Made by a program: the position numbers and the translations under genes
Shown here: one piece after another, positions 25,920 to 35,238 of the stretch
Layout of the letters: every line of letters starts with the position of its first letter
How positions within the stretch are numbered: position 1 is the stretch's first letter
Source of the DNA: an uncultured Bacilli bacterium
GTDB lineage: Bacteria > Bacillota_I > Bacilli_A > RF39 > UBA660
Direction of reading: 5' to 3'
Assembly: GCA_934182615.1 (NCBI GenBank)
Contig: CAKPRO010000007.1
Span: 18,384-82,383, forward strand
DNA length: 64,000 nt
Notes under the pieces: generated by a model
What the model saw: the letters and a program-made list of their open reading frames with translations, nothing else
What the model was told of the DNA's origin: nothing
Database searches by the model: none

Positions 25920-28550
25920 CTACCATGATTCTCTAATTATTGTATTAGAATTAGTAGAATAAGTTACATTCGATGAATAGTTAGAAGATATAAGACTTTG
26001 TGATATAGAATCCTTAATTACTATAACATCACTAATTATACCTTTAAATAAATTTGATACCCCACCAGATACACCTGGATCTGCTCCTATTACAATTGGT
26101 GTAACAGATGTCTTAATAGCACCACTTACTGATGTACTAGCAACAAGACTACCATTTAAATATAATTTAAGTGTTGAGCCATCATAAGTACCAACTACTG
26201 TATACCATGTATTAGTAGATATAGCAGATGATGTTAATGTAGTATAAGAAGAATTATTCTCAGTAAGTACATCAAAATAAATCTTTTTATCATTATTAAC
26301 ATAAATATCAAATCCAGCACCTTCAGTATTAGCAACTATTTCCATATAATCAGATGGAAATGACTGAATCTTAAATCTTGCTATAACAGATAATTTAGAA
26401 CCCAATGAAGTATTTGCATAACCCTTGCTTACTGTAACACTAGAACCATCAAAATACTTACCACGATATGTCTTACTCTTAACAAGTGTCGCATCAGAAG
26501 AAGCTGAATAATTTAACTCAATAAGCATCTTAGAATTAGTATATGTTTCACTAAAGCCCTTTCCAAAACTAGTCGATATAGAACTAGCAGATAAAGTATC
26601 ATTAATAACCGCTACATTTGATATATACCCTGGAAAGAATTCTCCATTACCAACTCCATCAGTATTAGGATCTGCTGCTACAGCAATTGGAGCCGGTGAA
26701 ACTTTAATAGTACCAGAACTTGTAGTACTACCAACTAATGTACCATCCAAATATAACTTAATAGTAGTACCATCATAAGTACCAACCGCTGTATGCCATT
26801 CATTCAATGAAACATTAGAATTAGAAGTTGCATATATATATCCACTATCAGTTGAAGTATGTACTCCAAACTTTATCTTCTTATCAGTATCTACAGCCAA
26901 TCCAAAACCACCACTCTCCCAATTTGCAACAATATCAGAAAATTTAGGAGGATAATCATCAATTTTAAATCTTGCTACAACAGTAATATTTTTTCCAAAA
27001 TCATAATTAGCAAAATCAACGCCTCTATATTCCTTATATCCATTAAAATATTCACCAGATTGTGTATCACTATAGCTAACACAATAAGGATCACTGCTAG
27101 TACCTGTTCCTTTTGTAAAATTAACATTAGGATTTAAATATACTGTTGGATATACTGCATTAGCATTATAAGCAACCGGTCCAAATGTAGAACTACCTTT
27201 AGATTCTATAACATATGGATCATAAGAATTACCAGAATAAGGCGTAAGTAACCAAGTAGTATTAGAACCAACTAGTGAACTTATCCAATTATTATTCTTA
27301 CAACTAGTACTATTATAATTACCAATTGTAGAATTACAAAGAGTACTAGTACCATTTCCAAAAGCAGCAGCATAAGCATAATCAGAAGGATATGGAAGTG
27401 CTACTTTACCCTGCCATACTGTAGGATGTTCAGAATATACCGTAGTTCCTCTTTCGTAGCCATATATTTGATTAGGATAAACAGAATTACTATTCCATCC
27501 ACCTAAATTCCAATTAGTACTAGATATCATATTTCTAGTATCAAGGTTTTTTAATCCAGTACTAGTAAAACTACAACTAGTATTACCATGTGATTGTCCA
27601 TTAAAGCAAATACCACTTTTAGAATTATAATATAAACTACCATATATACTACTATTGAAAGAAGTCTCATACCCTTTATTAAGTGTAAACATTAAAAAAG
27701 CATCATCCCATTTACTAAAACCATAACCATTATTATTAGTAGATAAACTAGTATCCCAAGAATAACTACCAATACTAGCATTTCTAACAATTTTTAATTT
27801 TCCATCAAATAATCCTATTATTCTCCACTTTTCACAAGTAGAAGAACTAGGACTAGCATAATTACTACAATTAAAATAAACATAATTATTAGGACTTGCT
27901 CCATAATATCTAATATTACCAGCATTAATGCCAGTAGAACTACTACCTTTTCTATCATTCATAAGTGATTTAGAAATAGCATAATTATACGAAATACTAT
28001 TATTAGTAACAGTAGTTTTAGAAGTACTATTATATAAATTAGTTATATAAGTAGCAGCATTTTGATTGATAACATTTTCCGGTAAAGCACTACTAGGAAA
28101 TACAGTCATACCTTCTGCTAAAACAATACTTTCTTTACTAGTAGCAACACCAATAGTAATCGTTATACTTTTATTACTTTTATTCCTAATACTAACATTA
28201 GCACTAGTACTACCAGAAGAAGCAATTGAACCAGTAGGTTTACCACTAATACCCAAGTCAAAAATACTTTCATCCACATTATTCAAATACCATATAGTGT
28301 AATTAGCAGAACCACCAGAACTATTTGTCACTTTAATTGTTTTAGTAACAACATCATATGGACCAATAGTAACATCAATAGTATCAATAATATCGCTATC
28401 ACTAGTTAATGTAGAAGATAGTGATATTGGATTATCTATTTCAGCAGAAGTAGTAAACATCGCATAAGTAGAACCTACTGCTAGTCCAACCAAACCTATA
28501 CTGATTACACCAATTAAATAAAATGTTTTTAATGATATTTTTTTCTTCAT
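25920..28550 (-). CDS. Large secreted protein: SipW-type N-terminus, DGR-target-like domain, two LamG domains
   Basis: 876 aa. N-terminal helix (residues 10-33, ending GSTYAMFT), a beta domain (35-160), then from about residue 215 a domain clearly homologous to the 5483-7084 protein (RYYGASPNNYVYFNC, WRIIGLFDGKLKIVRNASIGSYSW, TWLLTPYSGNS). Two concanavalin/LamG-type lectin domains follow (about 520-690 and 705-870), each with W(H/Y)T.VGTYDG..(I/L)KLYL(D/N)G. The segment matching the DGR variable region is AT-rich and Asn/Ser-coded, with no sign of diversification. It lies 10 bp after a prepilin peptidase gene. Probably a surface lectin. Confidence 0.8.
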   Translation of the reverse strand: MKKKISLKTFYLIGVISIGLVGLAVGSTYAMFTTSAEIDNPISLSSTLTSDSDIIDTIDVTIGPYDVVTKTIKVTNSSGGSANYTIWYLNNVDESIFDLGISGKPTGSIASSGSTSANVSIRNKSNKSITITIGVATSKESIVLAEGMTVFPSSALPENVINQNAATYITNLYNSTSKTTVTNNSISYNYAISKSLMNDRKGSSSTGINAGNIRYYGASPNNYVYFNCSNYASPSSSTCEKWRIIGLFDGKLKIVRNASIGSYSWDTSLSTNNNGYGFSKWDDAFLMFTLNKGYETSFNSSIYGSLYYNSKSGICFNGQSHGNTSCSFTSTGLKNLDTRNMISSTNWNLGGWNSNSVYPNQIYGYERGTTVYSEHPTVWQGKVALPYPSDYAYAAAFGNGTSTLCNSTIGNYNSTSCKNNNWISSLVGSNTTWLLTPYSGNSYDPYVIESKGSSTFGPVAYNANAVYPTVYLNPNVNFTKGTGTSSDPYCVSYSDTQSGEYFNGYKEYRGVDFANYDFGKNITVVARFKIDDYPPKFSDIVANWESGGFGLAVDTDKKIKFGVHTSTDSGYIYATSNSNVSLNEWHTAVGTYDGTTIKLYLDGTLVGSTTSSGTIKVSPAPIAVAADPNTDGVGNGEFFPGYISNVAVINDTLSASSISTSFGKGFSETYTNSKMLIELNYSASSDATLVKSKTYRGKYFDGSSVTVSKGYANTSLGSKLSVIARFKIQSFPSDYMEIVANTEGAGFDIYVNNDKKIYFDVLTENNSSYTTLTSSAISTNTWYTVVGTYDGSTLKLYLNGSLVASTSVSGAIKTSVTPIVIGADPGVSGGVSNLFKGIISDVIVIKDSISQSLISSNYSSNVTYSTNSNTIIRESW

Positions 28551-28560
28551 AGTTAACCTC

Positions 28561-29325
28561 CTATTTTATAATAAAACTTATTATACTATTAATATCAATT
28601 TTTGATATATGTATTAAAATTGCAGCCATCGCTAAAAACGGCCCAAATGGTATTAGATTATCTTTTCTACTAATAAGCAAATATATTGCTATAGGAAAAG
28701 CTATAAATGTCGCCAAAAATATTGAACATATAGATAAAGGATAGCCAATCACTAATCCAGATAAAAACATAAGTTTAATATCTCCACCGCCCATACTTTC
28801 TCTCTTAAAAAGTTTATCACCAATTATCTTTATCATATACATCGTTACAAAAGCAAGTATACCACTTATAACACTATTAACAGTAACTTCTAAACCAAAT
28901 AATATCCAATTTAATATTATTATCAATATACAAGACAAAGCTATTATCTCATCAAGAATTATCATATATTCTATATCGCTTATTATAATAACTATAAGAG
29001 AAGATATAAAAATTAAACTGATAATAAGCTCACTACTAAACCCAAAAGAATGATAAGCCGTACAATATAATATTCCAGTTACTACTTCTACTACTAAATA
29101 ACTAATCGGTATAATAGTATGACAACATCTACTTTTTCCCTTTTGAATAACATAAGATACTATTGGTATCAACTCATACCATTTTAATTTATGATTGCAA
29201 TTACAACAATGACTACGTGGATATAAAATTGACTCATCATTCGATAAACGAACCGCTAATACATTTAAAAAACTTCCCATTATAGTACCAAATATAAATA
29301 TAATTGTATAAATATAAAATTCCAT
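28561..29325 (-). CDS. Prepilin peptidase (A24 family)
   Basis: 254-aa polytopic aspartic protease that cleaves and N-methylates type IV-like prepilins. It shows the N-terminal GTIMGSFLNVLAVRL, a cysteine cluster (CCNC ... RCCH) around the cytoplasmic loop KLKWYELIPIVSY, and catalytic Asp in SDIEYMIILDE and GGGDIKLM. The ribosome binding site is AGGTGAT. It sits between the PilC-like gene and the LamG protein, and is the only prepilin peptidase in the window, so it may also serve the Tad genes at 39-44 kb. Confidence 0.92.
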   Translation of the reverse strand: MEFYIYTIIFIFGTIMGSFLNVLAVRLSNDESILYPRSHCCNCNHKLKWYELIPIVSYVIQKGKSRCCHTIIPISYLVVEVVTGILYCTAYHSFGFSSELIISLIFISSLIVIIISDIEYMIILDEIIALSCILIIILNWILFGLEVTVNSVISGILAFVTMYMIKIIGDKLFKRESMGGGDIKLMFLSGLVIGYPLSICSIFLATFIAFPIAIYLLISRKDNLIPFGPFLAMAAILIHISKIDINSIISFIIK

Positions 29326-29333
29326 AATATCAC

Positions 29334-30623
29334 CTATAATATATTACTATACATACTAAACATTGGAATAAATATTGCCATAAGAATAACACCAACTATT
29401 ACTGCAAGTAATATTATCATAACCGGCTCAATCAAACTTTTCAATCTTTGAACTAGATTTTTTTGTTCTTCTTCATAATAATTAGCAACATTCTCCATCA
29501 TAATTCCTAATCTACCAGTTTTTTCACCAGTCAACAACATCTCATAAGCAATTCTAGGAAAAGCCCATTTATTTTCAAATGCTTTAGAAAGTCCAGCTCC
29601 AGTACTCAAATTAGTAACAGCTTCTTTTATTATTCCTTTATATATTTCATTATTTGTAACTTTACCAAGCATCTCAATACTATCAGTAATAAAAACATCA
29701 TGTTTAACTAAAGAAGAGAAAGTCTTAGTAAACATTATTACCTCATTATCAATCAAAACATCCTTAATTACAGGAATATGCATAGCAATATATTGAATTA
29801 AATATCTAAATTTCCTAATATTTTTATACATAGATATAATAATAATAATAACCGCTACCAAAGCTAAAACAATTTTAATAATATTCTTTTTAACAAAGCC
29901 ACTAAGTGCTATCAAAAAGACAGTTATTCCAGGAAGATCAGCACCAAGTTGTTCAAATATTCCTTCAAATTGTGGAACAACAAATATCAATAAAAACGTC
30001 AATACTATTATTGCTACTACAAGAACAACACTAGGATAAGTTAATGCTGATATAATTTGTTTTCTATTAGAATCCGCTGTTTTATAATAAGCTGCCATAT
30101 CATCTAAAGTTTCAGTTAGATTACCAGTAAGTTCCGATGCTTTAAGCATATTTATCAATAATTTAGGAAATACATTACCTTGTCTAGCCAAAGCCTCACT
30201 AAAATTAGCTCCAGTATTCAATTCATAACTAATTCTTTTAAACAAATCTTTTTTATTTTTTTTATTAGTTTGCTCCTCTAATATCACAATAGCATCCGCA
30301 AGAGGAATACCAGACTTAATATAAGTAGATAATTGTGTTAAAAGAAAAACCAAATCTTTATAACGCATTTCATTTGAAAAAGTAAAGAACGTCCCTATTT
30401 TACTTATCTTCTTAGGTTTAATCTCTGCTATCTTATATCCTTGTGCCGTTAAAAAAGATTCAACATCATTTCTCCTAAAAGCATCAAAATAGCCCTTTAT
30501 TTGTTTACCATTTTTATCAAAAGCTACATATTTATATCTAGTCTTTTCTTTAGAAACGACAGCACTTCCAGAAACAGTTCCACTGTTAGATACAAAATTA
30601 CTTTTAACAGTTTTATCGTTCAT
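29334..30623 (-). CDS. Type IV pilus/type II secretion inner-membrane platform protein (PilC/GspF)
   Basis: 429 aa: an N-terminal soluble extension (YKYVAFDKNGKQIKGYFDA and following), then two GspF domains (KDLVFLLTQLSTYIKSGIPLADA and EVIMFTKTFSSLVKHDVFITDS) with three membrane helices. It anchors the assembly ATPase and pseudopilus. First gene of an operon with the prepilin peptidase and the LamG protein. The partner ATPase (PilB/GspE) and a classical pilin are not next to it. Confidence 0.9.
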   Translation of the reverse strand: MNDKTVKSNFVSNSGTVSGSAVVSKEKTRYKYVAFDKNGKQIKGYFDAFRRNDVESFLTAQGYKIAEIKPKKISKIGTFFTFSNEMRYKDLVFLLTQLSTYIKSGIPLADAIVILEEQTNKKNKKDLFKRISYELNTGANFSEALARQGNVFPKLLINMLKASELTGNLTETLDDMAAYYKTADSNRKQIISALTYPSVVLVVAIIVLTFLLIFVVPQFEGIFEQLGADLPGITVFLIALSGFVKKNIIKIVLALVAVIIIIISMYKNIRKFRYLIQYIAMHIPVIKDVLIDNEVIMFTKTFSSLVKHDVFITDSIEMLGKVTNNEIYKGIIKEAVTNLSTGAGLSKAFENKWAFPRIAYEMLLTGEKTGRLGIMMENVANYYEEEQKNLVQRLKSLIEPVMIILLAVIVGVILMAIFIPMFSMYSNIL

Positions 30624-30725
30624 AACATATCACCTATTCTATGAATAATTATATCATATTTTCTAAACTTTTTTAACACTTTTTTATTAATTTCATATAT
30701 TATTTTAGAAAGGAGTATTATTATT

Positions 30726-31148
30726 ATGTATGGAAGTTATATAAATAATCCATTTATGATGTCAAATATACCCTATAATCAAATGTTAAATACCGGTTTA
30801 AGAATGAGTAGTATTCCTCAAACAATGACTAGAGCATCAGGGTTAAGATCATTATTAGGCCTAGGCGGTGCAAGAAATATCTTGCCTACTCGAAGTATCA
30901 ATTGGTCATCACTTCTTAATAACACCTCAAAAACAATAGGAGTAGTTAAAGAAGCCATTCCCATTGTAAAGGAAGTTAAACCAATGTTTAATAACATGCG
31001 TTCAATGTTAAAAGTTGCTTCTATATTCAAAGACGAAACTGATAATACAAATATTAATCAACCTGAAAATAAGAATATAAAAAATACCACTACTACAAAT
31101 AATAATGGTATGTTCAATAATCAAAATGAGCCAAATTTCTTTTTATAA
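30726..31148 (+). CDS. YqfQ-like small protein
   Basis: 140 aa, with no signal or membrane segment evident. The order of parts (low-complexity N-terminus, GLRSLLGLGG, then an amphipathic TIGVVKEAIPIVKEVKPMFNNMRSMLKVASIFK and an Asn/Gln-rich tail) resembles the YqfQ/VrrA family of Bacilli. That assignment rests on memory of the pattern only. Function unknown. It is transcribed alone, divergent from the pilC operon. Confidence 0.5.
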   Translation: MYGSYINNPFMMSNIPYNQMLNTGLRMSSIPQTMTRASGLRSLLGLGGARNILPTRSINWSSLLNNTSKTIGVVKEAIPIVKEVKPMFNNMRSMLKVASIFKDETDNTNINQPENKNIKNTTTTNNNGMFNNQNEPNFFL

Positions 31149-31157
31149 GAAATTTTT

Positions 31158-31664
31158 TTATTTTATTTGTTTAACATCAATTTTATTATATATTAATTTT
31201 ATAATAAGATAACTAATACTAGTATAAACAATAGTCATCAAAACACTATGTGTAATAATACCAAAAAATAAAGAAATACTATATACACTACTAGTAGCAA
31301 TATTTAATATAATAAAAGTCAATAAATGATATACAGTAACACTAATTATACTAATAATATTTATCATAATAATATTATCAGAAATAATATTATTTAAAAT
31401 TTTTATAACTACTGCAACCATAAAAAATATAACTAAATTAATCAATATAGTAGAAGAATATAAAATATCAAATAAAGCTCCAAATACTACTACTAATATC
31501 AAATATTTTTTATCATTAGAAAAATACGGATAAATAACAACCAAGGCAATTATAGTATACATTGTAGTAAAATAACTAGGATTTCCAAGTGTTGAAGTAA
31601 AAATATTAGCCATAATATTTTCAAGCAAAAATGAAATAATTAAATAAATAATACTAACTATCAT
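31158..31664 (-). CDS. mreD: Rod-shape determining protein MreD
   Basis: 168 aa, almost entirely hydrophobic with five or six helices. It overlaps the end of mreC by 11 bp, the standard mreC-mreD arrangement. The start is taken at the ATG at 31664 rather than the GTG at 31673. It belongs to the elongasome scaffold; mreB is not in the window. Confidence 0.8.
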   Translation of the reverse strand: MIVSIIYLIISFLLENIMANIFTSTLGNPSYFTTMYTIIALVVIYPYFSNDKKYLILVVVFGALFDILYSSTILINLVIFFMVAVVIKILNNIISDNIIMINIISIISVTVYHLLTFIILNIATSSVYSISLFFGIITHSVLMTIVYTSISYLIIKLIYNKIDVKQIK

Positions 31665-32520
31665 TATTATCACTTTTTCTTTTCAAAATACTAACATAAT
31701 TAATATCATTAAAATCAACAGTAGGTTTAACTTTAATTATTTTTGCCAAATCATATGAATCCGTTGTTATATCAGTAACAGTACCTATCAATATACCAGA
31801 AGGAAATATTCCACCTAAACCAGAAGTATATACATAATCACCTATATTAACATCCTTAGTATTACTAATACCCTCTAGTTCTAAAACCGCATCATTATAA
31901 TCATAACCATTTATTACACCATAAAGATCATTATCACCATTAGTAATATGAACAGATATCTTATTACTAGTATCACTAGTAGTTATAAGTCTTATATCTG
32001 AAGTAAAAGTTGTTGTCTTAATAACTTTTCCCACTAACCCCTTAGCACTTATTACTACCATATCTTTCTCTACTCCATTGTAAGTTCCCTTATCAATAGT
32101 AATTTTATTATACCAATATCCAACATTTCTACTTATAACCGTAGCATTTAAATATTCATAATCAGCAAGTGTATAATTAATACTAAGTTCTTCTTTTAAT
32201 TCATCTAATTGTCTACGAAGTTCTATATTTTCAGCCTCAATAGAATTAATTCTATCAATTGACATTTCCAAAGCATCATTTTCTTTCTGAACATTTTTTA
32301 ATTTTTTATATTCCTTAAAAGTATTATCAATATAATTAAATGGATATGCTATAATCTTATTAGTATATAAAAGACCATCTCTTAACAATGACTCTACCTT
32401 ACTTAATTTTCTATCTTCTCTTAAAGTAAATGAAAACACTACTAATAAAATAATTATTAGTACTATTACAATTATCAAAACATATTTCTTAGGAATATTT
32501 TTTTTATTTCTACCAAACAT
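31654..32520 (-). CDS. mreC: Rod-shape determining protein MreC
   Basis: 288 aa: short basic cytoplasmic N-terminus, one membrane helix (about residues 12-30), coiled coil (about 60-100) and extracellular beta domains with the family blocks ATVISRNVGYWYNKITIDKG, MVVISAKGLVGKVI and GLGGIFPSGILIGTV. It organises cell-wall synthases with MreD. Follows radC in the same direction. Confidence 0.92.
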   Translation of the reverse strand: MFGRNKKNIPKKYVLIIVIVLIIILLVVFSFTLREDRKLSKVESLLRDGLLYTNKIIAYPFNYIDNTFKEYKKLKNVQKENDALEMSIDRINSIEAENIELRRQLDELKEELSINYTLADYEYLNATVISRNVGYWYNKITIDKGTYNGVEKDMVVISAKGLVGKVIKTTTFTSDIRLITTSDTSNKISVHITNGDNDLYGVINGYDYNDAVLELEGISNTKDVNIGDYVYTSGLGGIFPSGILIGTVTDITTDSYDLAKIIKVKPTVDFNDINYVSILKRKSDNNDS

Positions 32521-32600
32521 AATATCACTTTCCTATCACTCTTTATTATATAATATTTTTAATCAAATTAAAAGACATATTTATCACAAATTTATCTTTA

Positions 32601-33278
32601 TTACAAATTATTATCCTCAAAAAAACTATAATAATTATTATCCCCAATTATTATATGATCAATTAACATTATACCATGTAAAACACCAATCTCTTTTATT
32701 CTTTTAGTTAACTCAATATCATTTTTACTAGGTAAAGAATTTCCAGATGGATGGTTATGAATACAAACCATATAACTTGCAGACAATAAATAAGCTTCTT
32801 TAAATACTTCTCGTGGATGAACAAAAGAATAATTTACAGTACCCTTAAATAATAACTTTTTATCAATATAATTCTTTTGATTATCCAAATAAACGACATA
32901 AAACATTTCTTGCTTTGCATCTTTATATTCACTATGAAAATAATTTATTATTGTTTTAGGATTAGTAAATTTAACCATTTCCTCATACCTATTATTATCA
33001 TATACCCTTCTACCTAGTTCAATAGCGGCCATTAATTCAATTGCTTTAATTTTACTCATACCATCAATTTTACTTAAAGTAGAAATATTCATATTTTTTA
33101 GTTCATTAATATTATTAACAGATGATAATATATTATGAGAAATTTCTTTAATTCCTTTATACCTAGTCCCAGATTTTAAAATAATTTCTATAAGTTCTTC
33201 ATTAGACATATTTTCTTTTCCATATTTTAGTAATCTTTCTCTTGGCTTTTCTTCATCAGGTAATCTTTTTAAATTCAT
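32601..33278 (-). CDS. radC: RadC/JAB1-type DNA repair family protein
   Basis: 225 aa: N-terminal helix-hairpin-helix-like region (STLSKIDGMSKIKAIELMAAIELG), then an MPN/JAB metalloprotease-like domain with the zinc motif HNHPSG and downstream SKNDIELTKRI...LHGIMLIDHIII. The family is conserved next to mreBCD, as here. Its biochemical role remains unsettled. The ribosome binding site is GAGGTG. Confidence 0.92.
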   Translation of the reverse strand: MNLKRLPDEEKPRERLLKYGKENMSNEELIEIILKSGTRYKGIKEISHNILSSVNNINELKNMNISTLSKIDGMSKIKAIELMAAIELGRRVYDNNRYEEMVKFTNPKTIINYFHSEYKDAKQEMFYVVYLDNQKNYIDKKLLFKGTVNYSFVHPREVFKEAYLLSASYMVCIHNHPSGNSLPSKNDIELTKRIKEIGVLHGIMLIDHIIIGDNNYYSFFEDNNL

Positions 33279-33360
33279 ATCTTTTCACCTCATATTATTA
33301 ATACAACATCCTTATAAATTTTTACCACTTTTTTTAAAAATAACAATAAAAATAGAAATA

Positions 33361-33993
33361 CTAAATTTTAATATTTCTATTTTTGATAATGTATTTATTA
33401 GAAATAGATATAAATATTATCAAATATATCCATCCAAGTAAAAATCCACATAATACATCACTTGCATAATGTACACCTAAATATATTCTAGACACTCCTA
33501 TTAATGGTATTAATATAGTTAAAATAATTATAAGAGGTATTTTAATTTTTCTATTATCTACATACTTATAAATTAAATATATCAAATAACCATAAAAAAC
33601 CATACTAGTTATAGAATGTCCAGATGGAAAACTATATCCCGTTTCAGAAACTAATCTATTAACATTAGGTCTAGGTCTAGCAATTATCACCTTAATTAAA
33701 TTATTAATTAAAGTAATACCAATCAAATTTACTGCTAAAGAAAGTTTAATCTTTTTATTTTTAATAAAAATTATAAGTACCATTGCCGTGATAATTACCA
33801 TTAATGGAGAAGCAATATTTGTAACTATTTTTACAATATTAGTTCTCTTTTCATTAATTATATTATCAGCCATATAATTATATACAATATCATCAATATA
33901 TATTGTTTTATTATCACCAATTTTATAAGTAATAATAGCAACAATTATCAAACAAAGTACCAAAATTACATATTTAATATATCTTTTAATCAT
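33361..33993 (-). CDS. PAP2-family membrane phosphatase
   Basis: 210-aa polytopic membrane protein with the three acid-phosphatase motifs: KVIIARPRPN, YSFPSGHS and SRIYLGVHYASD. Such enzymes dephosphorylate undecaprenyl pyrophosphate or phosphatidyl phosphates. It may act in recycling the cell-wall lipid carrier (inference from family). Confidence 0.88.
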   Translation of the reverse strand: MIKRYIKYVILVLCLIIVAIITYKIGDNKTIYIDDIVYNYMADNIINEKRTNIVKIVTNIASPLMVIITAMVLIIFIKNKKIKLSLAVNLIGITLINNLIKVIIARPRPNVNRLVSETGYSFPSGHSITSMVFYGYLIYLIYKYVDNRKIKIPLIIILTILIPLIGVSRIYLGVHYASDVLCGFLLGWIYLIIFISISNKYIIKNRNIKI

Positions 33994-34020
33994 ATTATCA
34001 CACTATTCCTATATATAAAT

Positions 34021-35196
34021 TTACTTTTTTAATACTAGTTTAACAACACTTTCTACATGACTAGTATTAGGAAACATATCAAAAAGAGTTATCTCTTCTA
34101 CATCATATTTATCTTTTAAAACATTTAAATCTCTAGCCAAAGTCATTGGATTACACGAAACATAAACAATTCTACTAACATCAGAAAGCATAATTTTCTC
34201 TCTTGTAATTTTATCTAAACCATGCCTCGGAGGATCTACTACCACAACATCTTCTGCAATCTTTTCAATATTACTAACTTCTTCACATATAAACTCTATA
34301 TTATTAATACCATTTATCTCCTTATTTTTATTAGCACTAACAACAGCATCTTTATTTAACTCTACTCCCTTTACATAATCAAATCTTTTTGCTAAATAAA
34401 TTCCAATTGTCCCAGCACCACAATATAAATCAAGTAGAGAGCGTCCACTACCAGCATACTCTAATACCTTATCATATAATTTATCAATCATACCAGTATT
34501 TACTTGAAAAAAAGAAGATGCATATATAGCATAAACATAATCATTTACATTTATAGTTATATAATCTTTACCATATATCTTTTCACCATTAATCATAATA
34601 GTAGTAACTTCATTACTAAGTTTATTTATTACCTCACTTTTATCAATCATACCACTTATGATTACCATAATTTCATTAGTACCTTTTATTACTACTTCTT
34701 TAACATTAGATAAATCCATAGTATTTACTATTTTAATAATTTTATTAATTCTATCATTAACCAAATAACAATAATCAATATTAACAAAATTATCTCCTAC
34801 TAAGGATAATTTATTATCAGAAACCTTTAAAGTAATTTTATTTCTATAATTATAAATATTATCACTAAATACTATATCAGGATTAACATCTATATCACTA
34901 TATCGTTTAATAATATCCTTTACTATTTCTTTTTTATACATCAAACTTTTATTATAATTAATATGTGCTATATTACAGCCGCCACAAACATCATAATAAG
35001 GACACTTTGGTTGTATTCTATCTTGACTGCTTTCAATAACATTTACTAACCTAGCTTCATTTATATTTTTCTTTTGTTTTGTTAATCTAATATTAACCAC
35101 CTCATCAGGTAAAACTTTATCTACAAAAGTTATTTTATTATCTATTTTTGTTATTCCTCTCATATCATGAGATAATCTATCAATCTTTACTATCAT
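34021..35196 (-). CDS. 23S rRNA (uracil-5-)-methyltransferase, RlmCD/RumA family
   Basis: 391 aa: N-terminal TRAM domain (RLSHDMRGITKIDNKITFVDKVLP), Fe-S cysteine set CPYYDVCGGC with a further Cys downstream, and a SAM fold with LLDLYCGAGTIGIYLA, VVVDPPRHGLD and the catalytic Cys in YVSCNPMTLARDL. It converts uridine to 5-methyluridine in 23S rRNA. Low-GC Gram-positives often use one RlmCD for two sites, but specificity cannot be read here. Confidence 0.92.
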   Translation of the reverse strand: MIVKIDRLSHDMRGITKIDNKITFVDKVLPDEVVNIRLTKQKKNINEARLVNVIESSQDRIQPKCPYYDVCGGCNIAHINYNKSLMYKKEIVKDIIKRYSDIDVNPDIVFSDNIYNYRNKITLKVSDNKLSLVGDNFVNIDYCYLVNDRINKIIKIVNTMDLSNVKEVVIKGTNEIMVIISGMIDKSEVINKLSNEVTTIMINGEKIYGKDYITINVNDYVYAIYASSFFQVNTGMIDKLYDKVLEYAGSGRSLLDLYCGAGTIGIYLAKRFDYVKGVELNKDAVVSANKNKEINGINNIEFICEEVSNIEKIAEDVVVVDPPRHGLDKITREKIMLSDVSRIVYVSCNPMTLARDLNVLKDKYDVEEITLFDMFPNTSHVESVVKLVLKK

Positions 35197-35238
35197 AATA
35201 CATCACAAAATAAGTATAACATAAAAAGAAAGAGAAGT

